A stretch of DNA of 64,000 bases from Oscheius tipulae (Eukaryota; Nematoda; Chromadorea; Rhabditida; Rhabditidae), in NCBI GenBank assembly GCA_037178975.1, contig JASJZH010000001.1, forward strand, positions 2,604,001 to 2,668,000. Reading direction: 5' to 3'. Every line of letters begins with the position of its first letter. Positions within the stretch are counted from its first letter, which is position 1. The notes below the pieces were generated by a model, which was not told the origin of the DNA, made no database searches, and was given only the letters and a program-made list of their open reading frames with translations. The position numbers and the translations under genes are program-made. Positions 1 through 12,180 of the stretch are shown in pieces.

Positions 1-438
1 TTTTCTTGTAAAAAAAAAAAAAATGCCCATTGTATAAAAACGCTAGGAAAACCACCAAAATATTCGGGCGCGAAGGTTCTAAAACAGTTTTGTGTCTGTA
101 AATTCGTTCCTGACTCGTTTCTCGATCCATGATGTATCCTTTCGTACTCTGACTGTAAAAAAAACATTTAATGTAGCAAGAAACTTTTATAAAACGGTGA
201 AAAACGTGATCATCACGCACTTTTTTAGTCTCTGGCTCTTAATTACGCTTCCTTCCACTGTTTAGCTGCTACCACGATTTTATGACCTAATGAACCTACG
301 AAAACTTCTACTACTACCCAACTCCTCATGCCAGTTCTTTTTATCCCTTGTTTCTTTCGATTAAAAATTAATCTGCTGCACAACACTCCTCTCTTTTTAC
401 GCTGTTATTCATAATTTCAACATTCTAAGACTCGAATA
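1..438. other. AT-rich 5' flank of the CCCH gene
   Basis: No coding exon is supported here. The stretch is AT-rich with homopolymer runs at the left edge. A weak pyrimidine-AG (ending near 429) sits just before the ATG at 439 and could be a spliced-leader or cis acceptor. Upstream exons of the CCCH gene could therefore lie in or beyond this stretch. Confidence 0.4.
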
Positions 439-1670
439 ATGAAGCCGTACGCCGAAACCCACAAGCAGAGCCTCTATAAGACGGAGCTCTGTCACAGTTG
501 GCTCCGCTATGGGGAATGCCGCTATGACGATCGGTAAGAACCTTTCCTACCGAATAATCGGCAAAATTTAGCTGCCAGTATGCCCACGGGTTCAAAGATA
601 TTCGCGCCGCTCCGCGCCACCCGAAGTACAAGACTGAGCCCTGCTTCTCGTATCATTTCAACGGCGCCTGTCCCTACGGATCCCGCTGCAACTATTATCA
701 CGAGTGAGTGGTTCATTCTTGTCGAAAAAGCTGCCACAGTTCCAGTGAATACGAGAAGATATGCATAGTCGACAGCCGCTTCAGGGAACTGCTCTGTCAG
801 AGCGATAGGAGCAAGAGACAGGCCATCATCAACTTCCATTTGAGTATGCTTTTAGTTCTTGATCATTTTCAAGGGATATTTCAGATCCGAATGCCCAGAT
901 ATTCCAGCCAATGAGCAAGCCACCGCACCACGATGAGCCCGAATCTCTCTACTCCGAATCCAGCTTCACTGAAGTCTGCGAACTCGCTCACGAATCCTTC
1001 CTCTCGGACAGCGGCTGTGAACACGATTTCACGAATAGTAAGTGCTCATTTCCCTGGTAACAGGTGGAATTTGGACGATTGTTCGAAAGCCTCGTGTATA
1101 CAAATCCTTGAAGCCTCAAAGATGACCGGTTCAGTTTCGAAAGTTGTTCATCAAAAATCCTGAGCCAAGATTCTTTCTCTACGCAAAAAAAAAACTCATC
1201 TGAAACCAACTTCTATTCTATTTCCATCCAGCCGAATATTGCCGCCTAGCTCGAAAGTTCATCGGCTGAGGCGCTGCGTATAAAAAGTGCTGCCAGTCGA
1301 CAGTGCGTCTTCTGAAGCAAAAGTTTGCATAAACAGGGCAAGATGTCGACCTTTGAGGCTTTAGTCGAAAGCTATCCATCTTTGCCTGCGGTTATATCTG
1401 ACCTATTTGAAAGTTGTTTTGCAAGATATTTGGCATGTTTTCATCCACAAAACCATCCCATTTTTAGAGCCATTCACCTTGGGCTTCATCGGCGGCAAGG
1501 AATTCCTCGAGCAGCAGCATTTCTCTAACGATTCGGACACAAAGTAGGTTCTGTTTACTTTTCCATTCAATTCGTCAAATTCTAGCAACCCCTTCGACGA
1601 GCACGACAGCCTCGAAGGACGACGCCTGCCGGTCTTCTCCAAAATCACCGCCACTCCCCCCTATTATTAA
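439..1670 (+). CDS. Tandem CCCH zinc-finger RNA-binding protein, tristetraprolin type
   Basis: Six exons fit: 439-533, 572-703, 740-843, 885-1037, 1468-1543 and 1586-1670. They sum to 645 nt (214 aa). Two fingers have exact C-x8-C-x5-C-x3-H spacing: the first starts at about residue 18 (YKTELCHSW), the second follows YKTEPC. TTP-family proteins bind AU-rich 3'UTR elements and recruit the CCR4-NOT deadenylase. The C-terminus carries RRLPVFSKI, which resembles the CNOT1-binding C-terminal peptide of vertebrate TTP (established for the family, inferred here). Nematode relatives such as POS-1, MEX-5 and OMA-1 act in germline and early-embryo mRNA control, so a germline role is likely but not shown. 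Introns 1-3 are 36-41 nt; intron 4 is 430 nt. The start could be further upstream. The order and phase of the exons are well supported. Confidence 0.85.
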
Positions 1671-1934
1671 TTTTTTTAGCCTATTTACAGCGATATTATC
1701 GCATTATTATATTCTCCCCGTAGGAGCACAACCATTCTTCACCCCTTTTCCCACTTTCTCTAGCCCCAAGACGGGCTGATTGTGCCTGAAATGCGCCGCC
1801 ACTGTATACGCATATACCCTCTATTCTTGTTATTTTGTCAGTTTGGTTTTATATTGTTCCTACGTAAAATAAGCTATTTTTGTAACTAATTGCATAGATA
1901 CTATCACCGCGTTGTTTTTCCTGTTTGTTTGCAA

Positions 1935-1940
1935 AATAAA
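1935..1940 (+). terminator. Poly(A) signal AATAAA of the CCCH gene
   Basis: AATAAA lies about 265 nt after the TAA at 1668-1670, in an A-rich context. It is the best polyadenylation signal downstream of this gene. Confidence 0.5.
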
Positions 1941-2120
1941 ATTAAAAAACGAAGTCTCTTCAGCTGTAGACAGCGTAAATCTTCGAAATGACTAAAACTG
2001 GCAATAACACGTTTTCAGGTGTTTCAGAAACTAAGGGGTGCAAGTAGTGACACAAAAGCAAACATCATAGAGAGCTGAAGATGGCATTGTTTGTATCAAA
2101 ATTTGAGGACAAAAGAGGAA

Positions 2121-2203
2121 TTTTTGAGCTTTGCGGTGCTCTGCAGAGTTGGAGATGTCGATCAGGTCTACAACATTGCAGAACATGACTAAGCTGAAAA
2201 TGG
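2121..2203. repeat. Foldback repeat copy 1
   Basis: Arms GAGCTTTGCGGTGCTCTGCAG and CTACAACATTGCAGAACATG.. are imperfect inverted repeats, followed by AAGCTGAAAATGGC. It is intergenic. Confidence 0.65.
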
Positions 2204-2562
2204 CTTCTTGGTCTAAAATGGTGTATCTTCAGCCAACATTCAAGAATCCCCTAATATATTTTGAGAACTGGCTCCCTCTTCAAAACAACAACAAAGGACT
2301 CGTAATAGGATGTTTATTGAGCAAATCTTTATCTTTCTTTTATCTATTTAGCGGAACTCATCACAGATACAGTCACATTGAAAGTGGCAGGAAAATATGC
2401 TCGATAATTTCAGATTATGCGGGACCCAAAGTGGATAACAAAACAAAGGGGACAGGGAGAGAGAGGGTCAGAGACTTTGGGCCTTCGGATCCAGACCCGT
2501 TTTGGAGAGGAGAGTTTGTACTCGTTTGTATTATGACTGGCCGTTAAAAGGACTGAGAGATG

Positions 2563-5500
2563 TTACCGCGGAATCTCGTCCGTGTAGCTGCCCATTGGAG
2601 GCATCTCTTCCAGGATCTGAACAGAGAGTATCAGTACATTTGCAGTAGACCGGACAAACCTCGACGAGATTGTCAACGCCAGTCAGGTAGCCGTCCTCAT
2701 GGTTGCCGACGACCCACTCACCGCGATGGGTCATTCCACCTTCGGAGACACGGTGCGATTTGGCAAAGTCAATCATCCAACAGCCGACCTTCTCACCGTC
2801 GTGGACAATCAGCAGACTGCTTCCGACCACCTTAAAAATAACTGGTTCGGCAAGTAGTGTATTATCTGTGAAGTAAGGTGCACTTCTTGTAATGATCATG
2901 TCAGCTCAAGTATTGAGTTTTCGGTCTTGTCATATTTTGCAAAGCTGTAGAGGAGATCAAAAATTACAACTTTTCTGGGCAATAAGAAACTCGAAAATAA
3001 GTTTTTTTTGAGATCTCAGGTCAGTAAAAGAGCTGATAGGCACTAGCGCACCACTATGAGAGCAAGCAGTACAGTAATGCCTACCTCGTGATGTTGGAAG
3101 AAGTCGCTCTTTTCAATGGAACTTCGGATATGCTTCAGCCTCGAGAGCAGATGGTTCCTGACACGATTGCGGTCTGTTCCGAAAAAGTCAATCAGAGCCT
3201 TCGTGACATCACTGCAGCTCCTAACCTTCTTGAAGTTCTTCTGCAGACATCCGCCAGGCATCTTAGCGGCCTCGATGCGGAAGCCGAGTTGGGCAGAACT
3301 GCTCTCTCTCTCACGGAACTGCATGTATCGGAGCTTGGTGATCTCGCCAGTCTCCTTCTCCTCGGGAGTCGGCTCAGTCGGATCAATAGCGACCATCTTC
3401 TGGTAGAGATCGGCTCTCTTTTTCGTATTAGTGACTTCGGACTCGAGGAAAGTTCTACAGCCGACCTTGATGTCCATGATGGAGACCTTTGTTGGGTCGG
3501 CAAACTGCTGGAGAAGGTCCTCAATCTCGATGAAGCCTGAACATTTTGTCTTTGATATAAAAGTCTTCGACTCACATTCGTCGTTCTTAACAATTTCCCT
3601 CAAATACTTAGGGGTAAGTCCCTCGAGGATCGGATCTCTCATGATGACCTCATAAGCTTTTGCCTCACAGGACCCAGTCGGCTGTTTTTTGTATAGAGTT
3701 TGGCACGAGGCCGGCACGATACTGCCCTCGTGACCGGACAGCTGTACCCACTTCTTCAGACGTTCCCGGAGCCAGACGTCCATTGGCAGGGCCGTGATGG
3801 CCATAGTCTCGACAGAGACCTGAAAGAGATAAAATGTGAGTCGGCTGGCAGTCACAGGAGGCAACTCGCGACCCGAAATTTACGACCAGACACTTTACGA
3901 TCCCCTACTTACAGTAATCCCCACCCAGGTCTGACCTTCAGTTTTGGAACAACACGAATTTCTATCTCTAGCTTGTATTTTAAAAATTTCGTCGCGCAAA
4001 ACTTTGCTCGCATGGCCGAGAACTAGTGCGCGCTGCACATCGGCCGGACGACCCGGGTTCAATCTCCAAGATTGGTTTCCCCTTTGAAAACTCCCAAACA
4101 AGACAGGAAGGTTACCATTTAGAAGGGAGTGAATAAAGTAGCAGAGAAGAGAAGAAAATATGCAAATCGCGCGAATCTATCGGCTCTTGAAATCAAGGGT
4201 TTACGTCACGAAGTGCGGAATAACGGTGGACAATGCGTTTTATGCGCAGCGGAGCTAGAAGAACAAACAAAGTGGGTCTATTGATCCGCTGGATGCATCA
4301 AAAACACACCTCATCCGTACACAGAGAAATAGATCTCGGAGGAGCTGGTCGCTTGCCCAGAGAGGACGAGCATCGTCGTAGACGACGTGTGATCAGTCGA
4401 CTCTGGTAGTCGAGAGAAAATCGAGGCGGGAGGGCGGTAGTCATACAGAGGAGAGAAGAAGAGTCTCTTTGCTCCGAATGATAACGACCCCAGAGGGCTC
4501 CGCCTCCACCGCGTGAGACGGTTATCAACGCGGACAAGAGCTGTCTTTTATGGATTGTACAAAGGAAAGTCCCCCAATGAGGAGATAATAAACGTGAGAA
4601 CGGCAATTTGGGGAAACTTTTCAACTTATTCGCAATTCTACAACTTTGAAGTCATTGTCTTGATTTCAAAAAAAAAACTTCGAAGTTTTTGTTGTTTTGA
4701 ATGTTTTGAGAGTGAAATTTTCAAGTTTTATTGGAAGGAAGTTTTGCTAATTGGCTTAGAAACAAAAGAGTCCATTGGAGGAAGCAAGGAAACCGTCTCG
4801 CATCCATTACGAGGTAGGAGCTACTTCTATGTGTCTCTCTATCCATTTTGTCTCTGTCTCTCCACTCTCTGTCTCTCTGTGTCTATTTCTCTCTGAATCT
4901 TCCTGACTCTCTGACTCTTTGTTTCTCTGGCTCTCATTCTCTCCGTCTCTCAGTTTCTAAATCACTCTGTCAGTTAGTGAAGTAGCCTACACGATAGCTG
5001 TGATGTAGCCAAAACATTCCGCAGACCCAGACAGGAGCTATAACAGAATGCGGTGTTCCAAATACCTTCCAATCTACTCGACTGCCAAAACGCAAGTAAG
5101 AGTCTCTCGTTGAAACGAATTAAATGATACAGGTTTTGGTCACAACGTGAGAGAGTTCAATAGACTGTCTTTGAATCGCAGCTGTCCGTACTTTGAGACG
5201 TATGCAAAAGAACTCGGTCCCCGGACTGATCAAGTTCCTGGTCATTGATCGACCAAATCTCGTTGCAAGTTCAAGATGAGGAAGCTTGTGAGAGACTAGA
5301 AAGTGACAGTCGGCAAACACGGTTGCAGGTATCTGTGAGTCAGTTTCGCCCGACCTGTCCAAAGCAAAAACATGAATCATATTCCAAGTGGGTGGTAGAG
5401 CAAACGGTAAAGAAGAAATTCGGCTAAGGTCAGAGTCCGAAAGGGCCCTAAGACTCTTGTAATCGGCTTGGGAGAAACGCGACGGAGAGAGGAAGGGAGA

Positions 5501-8500
5501 ATTGTTGGTTACCTTTTGTAGAATCTTCTCCAGAAGGAGATCTATCGAACGCGAATGAACCATGCTGTGAAGGAGAGGAAATCGGGGCATTGTAACTTCG
5601 CAACCCGCCGACAGAATACCTATTTATCGTGGCGGGAAGCGCGTGAGGGGATTAAGCCCCGCCTCCACCGGGATGACGTGCCTTTTCTTCCTCTTTCTGT
5701 CGGATCTTGTTTTGAAATGGTATTCAAATAGAAGACGGGTCGTGATGACATTCAGATCAACTTGTTCTGATAGGAAGAGGGCCGGTTGTTGGAACTGGGC
5801 AAGTGGGGAGAGTTTGACCAACATCGTAAAGAGGGAAAGGGAAAGGATTTGGGATCGAGGAGCTGAAAACTATCTGGTTGCGCACCAACTCTCGCCTTCA
5901 CAGAGATGAATGAGTTGGTACAAAGCTGAACTGAAGTACTGCTCATGCTGCTACCCACATATATTCAGTAAAACAGCAAAAACAGCCCTTTCAACTTGAG
6001 ATTTCAATCATGCCCAGGTTCAAAACTGCACTTGAATAGCCGGAACAAAGGAAAAAGGGCTCTGACTGTACCTCTGTCGTCATGACTCCCTTCAATACAA
6101 AACGGACGCGCAGTGGCTACGTGGCCAATTTCACACTCATCTATTGTTCTCTCCTCATTTAGACAATAGAGCCATGTGGGAAAACGGTTAATTAGCCCGC
6201 TTTGTCTCTGTCTCTCTGTCTCTTTGTGTCATTCGCACAAAACTTTTTAGTGCGTGGGTTCGTCTTCAGTACTGATAAGCTCGAAATAGTACCCGGATAC
6301 GTTCTTACTTTCTTTGTTTAGCTTCAAAACTGACGTGTATTGAATTTATCACTTGCCACCATGCTTTGGCGGGAAGAGGTCAGAAACATGTGACAAGGAA
6401 TGTCCTACTGGCTGTAAAATGGTCACCGCTTCCGGTAAGCGGGGGATGTCCTAAGATAAAAGAGGGCATAGATAAATACAGACAAGGTATAAAAGGATGT
6501 TACAACGGGATTTACTGACCGCCACACCCAATCTGTTAAGACTCATGTCATCTAGAGTGACATCAATTTTGTAGGTTTGGCGAACTTTGGTTATAGTAAA
6601 GACGGCAAATTTACAATTTCGTAGCCAATGTTTTCAGTTTTTAGTCTTTTTTATTCAGTCACTCTTCTATCCTACCTTTACCTTTCAAGAAGTAATACAT
6701 GTCAAGAATTGTCCAGACTAACCCTTCCCAAACTTCTGTAGACTTTTCTGTCGAGTATTAACCAAGCTTTGAAAGGGCGAGTCAGAAAGCAGTGAAATAG
6801 TTTAAAGAAACTGTTACTTCGGTGGAACCACTTCTTTGGTTGGATCTGGTAACATTGCATACGGGTACTTATATCTCATAATCTGGACAAACATTATGTT
6901 TGTCCATATTATGAGTAATAATAAATATTTTACTTCAAAACTCTATAGTTTTTAGCAAAATATAACATTTTATGACTCTCGCTTATTGTTAACGAGATTG
7001 TTTCATTGCTCCCTCAGACTCCAGAGACAATATCTTTCTTTACTAAAGCGCAGTGGTGTCCGTCCGTCCGTCTGTCTGTCATGGTGTCCGCACAATTGCA
7101 TGTCAACACTAATACCCAAATATTCTGACAAGTCATTTCATGTCAAGCGACAAGGTGAAAAGTCGACTGTGGGGGCAACTTTTGTTACTAGGGAAGCGGC
7201 GAAGGCGCCTGTTATCAATACTAAGCCAAGACCAAACGGGCTGCAAAGCTGCCATCGGCAGCTGGTTTCCTACAAAGCACAAGAACCGCGATCTGTAGAC
7301 TGCTCGCGAGTAAAGCCGGCACGTGTTGAGCACCTGATGTCACTTTTTTTTGGCCATTTTTGCATCACTGGTATTGGATTAAGCACCTTGATACTACAGG
7401 CACCAACGTAAAATTTCCCTGACCCTTCAGATCAAAGACTTACCCTCATCAAAATCTCAGTCAGTTCTTTGATGCGAGTGTTGTCAGCTCCATCGTGGCC
7501 GGACATTAAATTCATCGGCTACAGAAGAGACAAAAATAGCAAATTGTTGGGTGTCGAAATAAAAACAAGAGGCTTAGGAAGTTTTTAGATGCCACACGCA
7601 CACACACACACACACGAGACGAGGACAGCTGGTTCGGAATTAGGCGAGATTATTGCGTGAGATAAGGCGACGCATCTACACTATTATTACCAGTCGTTTG
7701 GTGTGTAAAATTCGAGAGACGTCAGGACAGGACAGGAGGGAGTTCACAAAGATTAGTCGAGTGGGACGAGGAGGTTTCAAGCGGAGGATCTGAGATCGAC
7801 AGCAGGAACTATTTCTGTGTCTGGGCATGTCAGGTTGTGCACCGAACCAAGACATGTGCTTGAGTATCACGCTTTGCTTTGTGAGTTGGTGCGCGGTCAG
7901 AAGACCACCAAGGAACTGAGAGTCACATATTCTCCACCAGCAATGTTCTCGGAATCAATCGAATTTTTCTGTCTTTCCACTGGTCAATAGCCTGACTTCC
8001 AACTAACAAGTGCACCTCCTACTTGCGTATCAGAAAAGTTTTCTCAACGCAATGAGAGTTAGTGCGCAGCATGAATTCCGGCCAGATTCATAACAAACTG
8101 ACCCGGAACTCAACGCCCTGAGAGTGGGAGCAGAGATGCTATCAGACTTTGCAACAGTGCTGGCAAGAGTCAGACGACGCACTAACTCAACGCAACATTT
8201 ACTTGCGTATCGTGCTACAAAAGCAAGTGAAATACTAGAGTTGGTGCGCAGCTAGATCTTACTAGTGCTGTACCACACCAGAGTTACAAGTCAACGGAGA
8301 GCACGAGCCGGCTTATAATCCTCATGCATTGCTACCGTAACCAGGGCCTAAAGTTGGTGTGCAGCCAGAAACTCAAACTGTCACTGAAGCGAACCCGAAA
8401 GACCCATTCCCTACTCCGTCACGAGACCTTCCTCATGTGTACTATCACGAGAGAGACAGCAACACTTACGACGCGCCGTGAACTTGAGCAACTTGATAGC

Positions 8501-10708
8501 AGGACTATTTCGGCAGCACAACACTCTAAAAATGGCATTCGACCGCAAACAATTGGATTGCTACAGGGCAAACACGCTTTAGAATAACAGGAGAAAGTAC
8601 AGGGAAACCGGCAAGAGAGAACATGCCAGAAATATCATCTTCCGGCCAGTAAAGCGCACGAAGAGCGGCGTTCAATGGCTTGGTCAGTGCAGATGAATCA
8701 GTGTTGCAGAGTTCGAGAGTCTGAAGTCTTAGGCTGAACCAGTGGACCCTGACATTTCAATGTAGCCTAAAGTATTGTCGGAGACGATTCCCTGACCAGG
8801 AAGTTGTCTCCAGTATCAGTTTGTCTTCGAAAATCTTGCAAATTCTGAACTAAGCCATGCTTATGATCTGTCACCCTCTATTCCAGGTCATGCAAAGGGG
8901 AGATATATAACTAGACTATGGGTCTTTGGACGAGGATTCCGGAGTATGCTTTCACATGTCTTATGGATTTTTCTAGATCAATATACGGCAATTGACAAAA
9001 CTGGAAACCAATCTTTTGGCGCCAGTTAGCATTAAAGCTAGTGTTTTGTTTCAGTCTACCAAGAGTTTACTGGGAAGAAACACTGTTTCTGAAACTGTAC
9101 GGGAGAGACAGCTAGACAATTCCTCCGATTTTCAAAGGATTCCACTGGTCAGAAAAATATTTTAGAATGGGATGTTGAGCGACAGTCTTTGGACGAGAGT
9201 ACCAGGAGGTAACCGTCTAGATTTGATTATGACCAAGTTCGAGATGACGAGAGTACCAAGATGCAACGCTTTAATAAACTGGGAACACATATCACCCATT
9301 TGCCAGAGTTAACACAATAAACCTCATCCTAGCTAGGAGTTAAACTGAAGTTACTGAGACAGTACGGGAGAGACATCAAAACAATTTCAAAGGGCGGAAG
9401 GCACCAAAAAAAAACGGCTTGCATTTCAAGGTAAGGAGCTAGAGGCTGCTATGGTGTAGGTGTCAACAATCAATCGCCACTCTTTCCTCCCCTGTTGACA
9501 TGTTTTCTTTTAGAGCCTTTGGAGACAGGGAAGAAGCTCTCTTGAAAAGTCAACAAGGCTTCTCCCACCTCGCCTTCTTCGGTTCTGTTTGGGTCCAGCT
9601 CGCCTCAAGATATGTGATAATCGGCCTGTGACGTCAATGGAAACGGCGATAACTCAGCGGTACGGGCCTTTCTTATCGTTTCGGACAGTTCCCAGGCGAC
9701 AAGGATCTGTCATTCGAGTCTGAACTGAATCAGGGTCCAGTTCGGAGATTCTATGGGAGAGCCAGTGTAAGGTATCGTCTTTCAAATGGTTCCAATCCTT
9801 GATTCCCTGATCAATGAGTTCAAAGTTTCCTGATAAAACAAGTCCTGTTCTTCAAATATTTGGGGTCCCAATTCCGTAGCTCGCTACCGTTGGTTTCTGA
9901 CCACGATTAGAGCAACCAACAAAAATATTGACAGTGTGACTATCCTGATCCCCTAGCAAGTGTCCATAAGAAGAAAATACAGAGAACATATAGACAGAGA
10001 CAGACAGTGACAGGAAGAGTCTAGCTTCGCATCCAAAAGTCCCCCATTCTTTACAGTTTGCCTAGTGCTTGTTTTACAGCCTCTTTTCCGGTCTTCCGGT
10101 ACCTCCCTCACGTCACTTTCCCATCATTCTATCTCCGGGTACAAAAAGACTTACCTGAACCAGTTTTCCGAATGCATTCGAATAGGAGTTCCTGTCGAAA
10201 TTCTCCTCGCCGATGATTTGGCTGATAGTTGGAGGAGGCTCTTCGACGACTTTTGGCTGATCGATGGCGGTAGAAGTCTGTCGAGGGGTGGGAAATGGGA
10301 AGCAGCTGATGATCTGGAAGTAGGTGGTTGGAGAAAGACAGAGAGACAGTAACCTGCATGAGTTTCTCTTGAGTAGGAGGCTGTGGCGTCTGATCCTCAC
10401 TGCTCCAATGATGTTCCAGGACACTCGGAGTAGGAATAGGACACTGGGTGCTTGAGGCAGTCGAGTCTACTCTAATTTTTCCAAATTTGTAACAGAAATA
10501 GAGGAGAGTCAAACCTGAACTTTAGCAGCTTCATCGGTCTTTTAACTTTAGGACTCTTCTCTGTAGGTGGAACCACGCCGCCACTCTCATCCTCTATGCT
10601 ATAGCTGAACAGGTTTTTCCTGTCTCTCATTACTAAGTCTCACTGTTTCTGAAATTTCCAACAGCCGCGGCTGCTCTTCTTCCGAGGGGTGCTCGCCGCG
10701 CCTCCCAT
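2563..10708 (-). CDS. lfe-2: Inositol-1,4,5-trisphosphate 3-kinase (LFE-2/ITPK family)
   Basis: It phosphorylates IP3 to IP4 and so tempers calcium release. Kinase exons: 3576-3819, 3085-3536, 2660-2830 and 2563-2616. Landmarks in order: WVQLSGHEGS, the IP-kinase signature around VSIMDIKVG, RYMQFRE, SSLLIVHDG, WMIDFAKSHRV and GNHEDGYLTG. Upstream exons that join in frame: 10644-10708, 10515-10604, 10354-10471, 10155-10313 and 7444-7518. This long form totals 1428 nt (475 aa). It starts MGGAAS, a potential N-myristoylation site, and its N-terminal part is proline/serine-rich. Introns of 2.6 kb (7519-10154) and 3.6 kb (3820-7443) separate the N-terminal and kinase exons, which is striking here. 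The kinase part is certain. Joining the 10.1-10.7 kb exons to it is inference from phase and order. Separate first exons closer to the kinase exons are also possible. Confidence 0.85.
2911..2998. repeat. Foldback repeat copy 2 (diverged)
   Basis: TTTTGCAAAGCTGTAG is followed by AATTACAACTTTTCTGGGC, flanked by GAGTTTTCGG and GAAACTCGAAAA. It lies in the intron 2831-3084 of the inositol kinase gene. Confidence 0.5.
4010..4075 (+). repeat. Degenerate tRNA-like sequence
   Basis: An A-box-like TGGCCGAGAAC is followed by a B-box-like GGGTTCAATCT. The acceptor ends do not pair in my reading. It lies in the largest intron region of the inositol kinase gene. Confidence 0.45.
4310..4444 (-). other. 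lfe-2: Candidate proximal first exon of the inositol kinase gene
   Basis: An ATG-started 45-codon exon (MTTALPPRF to SLCTDE) ends in phase 0 at a GTGTGT donor. It joins directly to the kinase exon starting VSVETMAI at 3819. It is rich in Arg/Ser with no recognised domain. It would give a short isoform of 352 aa. Support is only frame, phase and position. Confidence 0.45.
4838..4950. repeat. CTCTGTCT-type pyrimidine tract
   Basis: Over 100 nt built of CTCTCTGTCTCT units, in the large intron of the inositol kinase gene. It belongs to the dispersed tracts also seen near 12096, 18075, 45619, 52880, 56110, 57545, 60365 and 62047. Confidence 0.8.
5513..5590 (-). other. lfe-2: Second candidate first exon of the inositol kinase gene
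   Basis: Twenty-six codons starting MPRFPLLHSM and ending ILQK before a GTAACC donor, again in phase 0. An ATAAATAG-like AT-rich box lies about 30 nt before the ATG on this strand. It would splice in frame to the 3819 exon. No homology is recognised, so confidence is low. Confidence 0.3.
7058..7080. repeat. GTCC/GTCT microsatellite
   Basis: Tandem GTCC units pass into GTCT units. It lies in the large intron of the inositol kinase gene. Confidence 0.85.
7592..7616. repeat. CA dinucleotide microsatellite
   Basis: About ten CA units with one interruption, in the large intron just upstream of the 7444-7518 exon. Confidence 0.85.
7883..8364 (+). repeat. Cluster of GAGTTGGTGCGCAG words
   Basis: The word occurs at 7883, 8054, 8238 and 8350 with small changes (GAGTTRGTGCGCRGC, AAGTTGGTGTGCAGC). 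CTTGCGTATC occurs beside two of them. A reverse copy (CGCACTAACTC) is near 8178. The spacing is irregular, so this is not a simple tandem array. It lies in the 2.6 kb intron of the inositol kinase gene, where I see no exon. Confidence 0.6.
9644..9726 (+). repeat. Degenerate tRNA-like sequence
   Basis: A-box-like ATAACTCAGCGG and B-box-like CATTCGAGTCT are spaced as in a tRNA. The acceptor arms do not pair. It is intronic. Confidence 0.35.
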
Positions 10709-11994
10709 GATTTTCTGAAAACTGGATCTGTCTCTTTGTTAGTTTGATAGTAAGGGAAGGTTCCTGGACAATGTTTTCTGGAGAACAAGACTCGTTTGAC
10801 CGACATATAATGATGACGTAAAGGGGTTCGTGTTTTTCCTCAACTGCACAAAAACAAGAACATTTTGCACAGAACTTGTCAGATACTTCCAATTCGGAGA
10901 ATTGCCGATCAGATTCTGATCAATGATGACAGCGCTGTACCTTTGATAAGGTGCGGATTACAGACGATGCAAAACAGGGGGATCGACAGTTTTTCTGAGA
11001 AGCTTATCACGTGCAAGAAGGGTAAGGGGACTGGCTGACTAAACATGGAATTTTCCGCTACATTGAAACGGACATAATATGATACTTTTTGGATCCGCTT
11101 CGAAATTTACCTTCATGGCGCAGTGCCAAGTGGCTCGCATGAATATGCTTGGAACAGATACTTCAAAGGATAGATGAAGGTGAGCTACGAAATAGGTGAA
11201 ACGAAATGGAGCAAACAGGAGATAGACATTGCTTTTGATTCGAAAACTATGAATAATAATAAAATCAACCTTTTCCTGGCGAACTGACGAAGTCAACTGT
11301 TTCAGGGTCCTGACAAGTCAGATCTAATGTCTAACTTGACAAATCTAATTAGTTGCTTCCGACAGTTCCCTAGGAGAAGATTACTTCCCGTCGTCAGCTC
11401 CGTCAGTGGATTCTACTTCTTCTGGAAAATTAAAGTTCGCTGATCGACTGACTGTAAACGAGTTCTCGAAATGATCCGGATCGATTTCAAACGAACTAGG
11501 AAAGCAGTTTCGACTAGGATGGACCCACCTGAGGTACGTTTTTCTTGTTTTTCTGTCGCGCTGTCTGTCTGTCTATCTATGATCTTGAGGAAGCGCTGGT
11601 AAGTGTTAACTTTTGTCCAGAAACGGGGAACGGTTGGCAGCATAATGGAACACTTTGGAACACATGTAAGAGACTCACATTGCCTATTCATGAAAGGAAG
11701 ATGGGATTAAAACGGGTTAGAGTGAAGAGAACTGTCAATGTTGACAATGTTCGACAATAGGGGGAGTGAGTTTTCCACGGGGCGACCCTATTATAGGAGA
11801 TATCAAGTCGACCGTAAAGAGAGGATTTTCCAGAAAAGAGATCTGGTCACGTGTCTGTGAACGAGGGGGAGTATGGACGAATGGTCAGAGGAGAGACACG
11901 ACCTTTTCTGTTCCCCCGTCCCCTATCATGTTGAAAACGAGATGGTGTGTGTAATTTGAAAGAGCGAGAGGGACAACAATAGGAACTCTCTCAC

Positions 11995-12018
11995 CTTGAA
12001 GCAGCTGAAGTCGAACAT
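11995..12018 (-). other. Possible upstream mini-exon (MFDFSCFK)
   Basis: Eight codons from an ATG to a GTGAGA donor in phase 0. They could join the exon beginning at 10714 (AAAATC ATG), extending the inositol kinase N-terminus. It is very short and speculative. Confidence 0.15.
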
Positions 12019-12095
12019 GAAACGGCGACCACAGCGCGCCCTAAAGCAGATCGATCAGATCGTGAGAAAAATCAAAGAAGAGCGAAGAAAACTGG

Positions 12096-12180
12096 GAGCG
12101 AGAGAAAGAGAGGGAGAGACAGAGAGAAAGAGAGGGAAAGACGAGGAGACAGAAAGATAGAGACAGAGAGATAGAGAATA
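12096..12180. repeat. GAGAGACAGAGA purine tract
   Basis: An 85-nt low-complexity tract, the reverse-strand form of the CTCTGTCT tracts. It is intergenic. Confidence 0.8.

Larger units (their letters stand above)
1671..2562. other. Convergent intergenic region with one foldback repeat
   Basis: This holds the 3'UTR of the CCCH gene and the 3' side of the inositol kinase gene, which is convergent. The only structure I see is a foldback repeat at about 2121-2203. No coding exon is supported. Confidence 0.5.
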
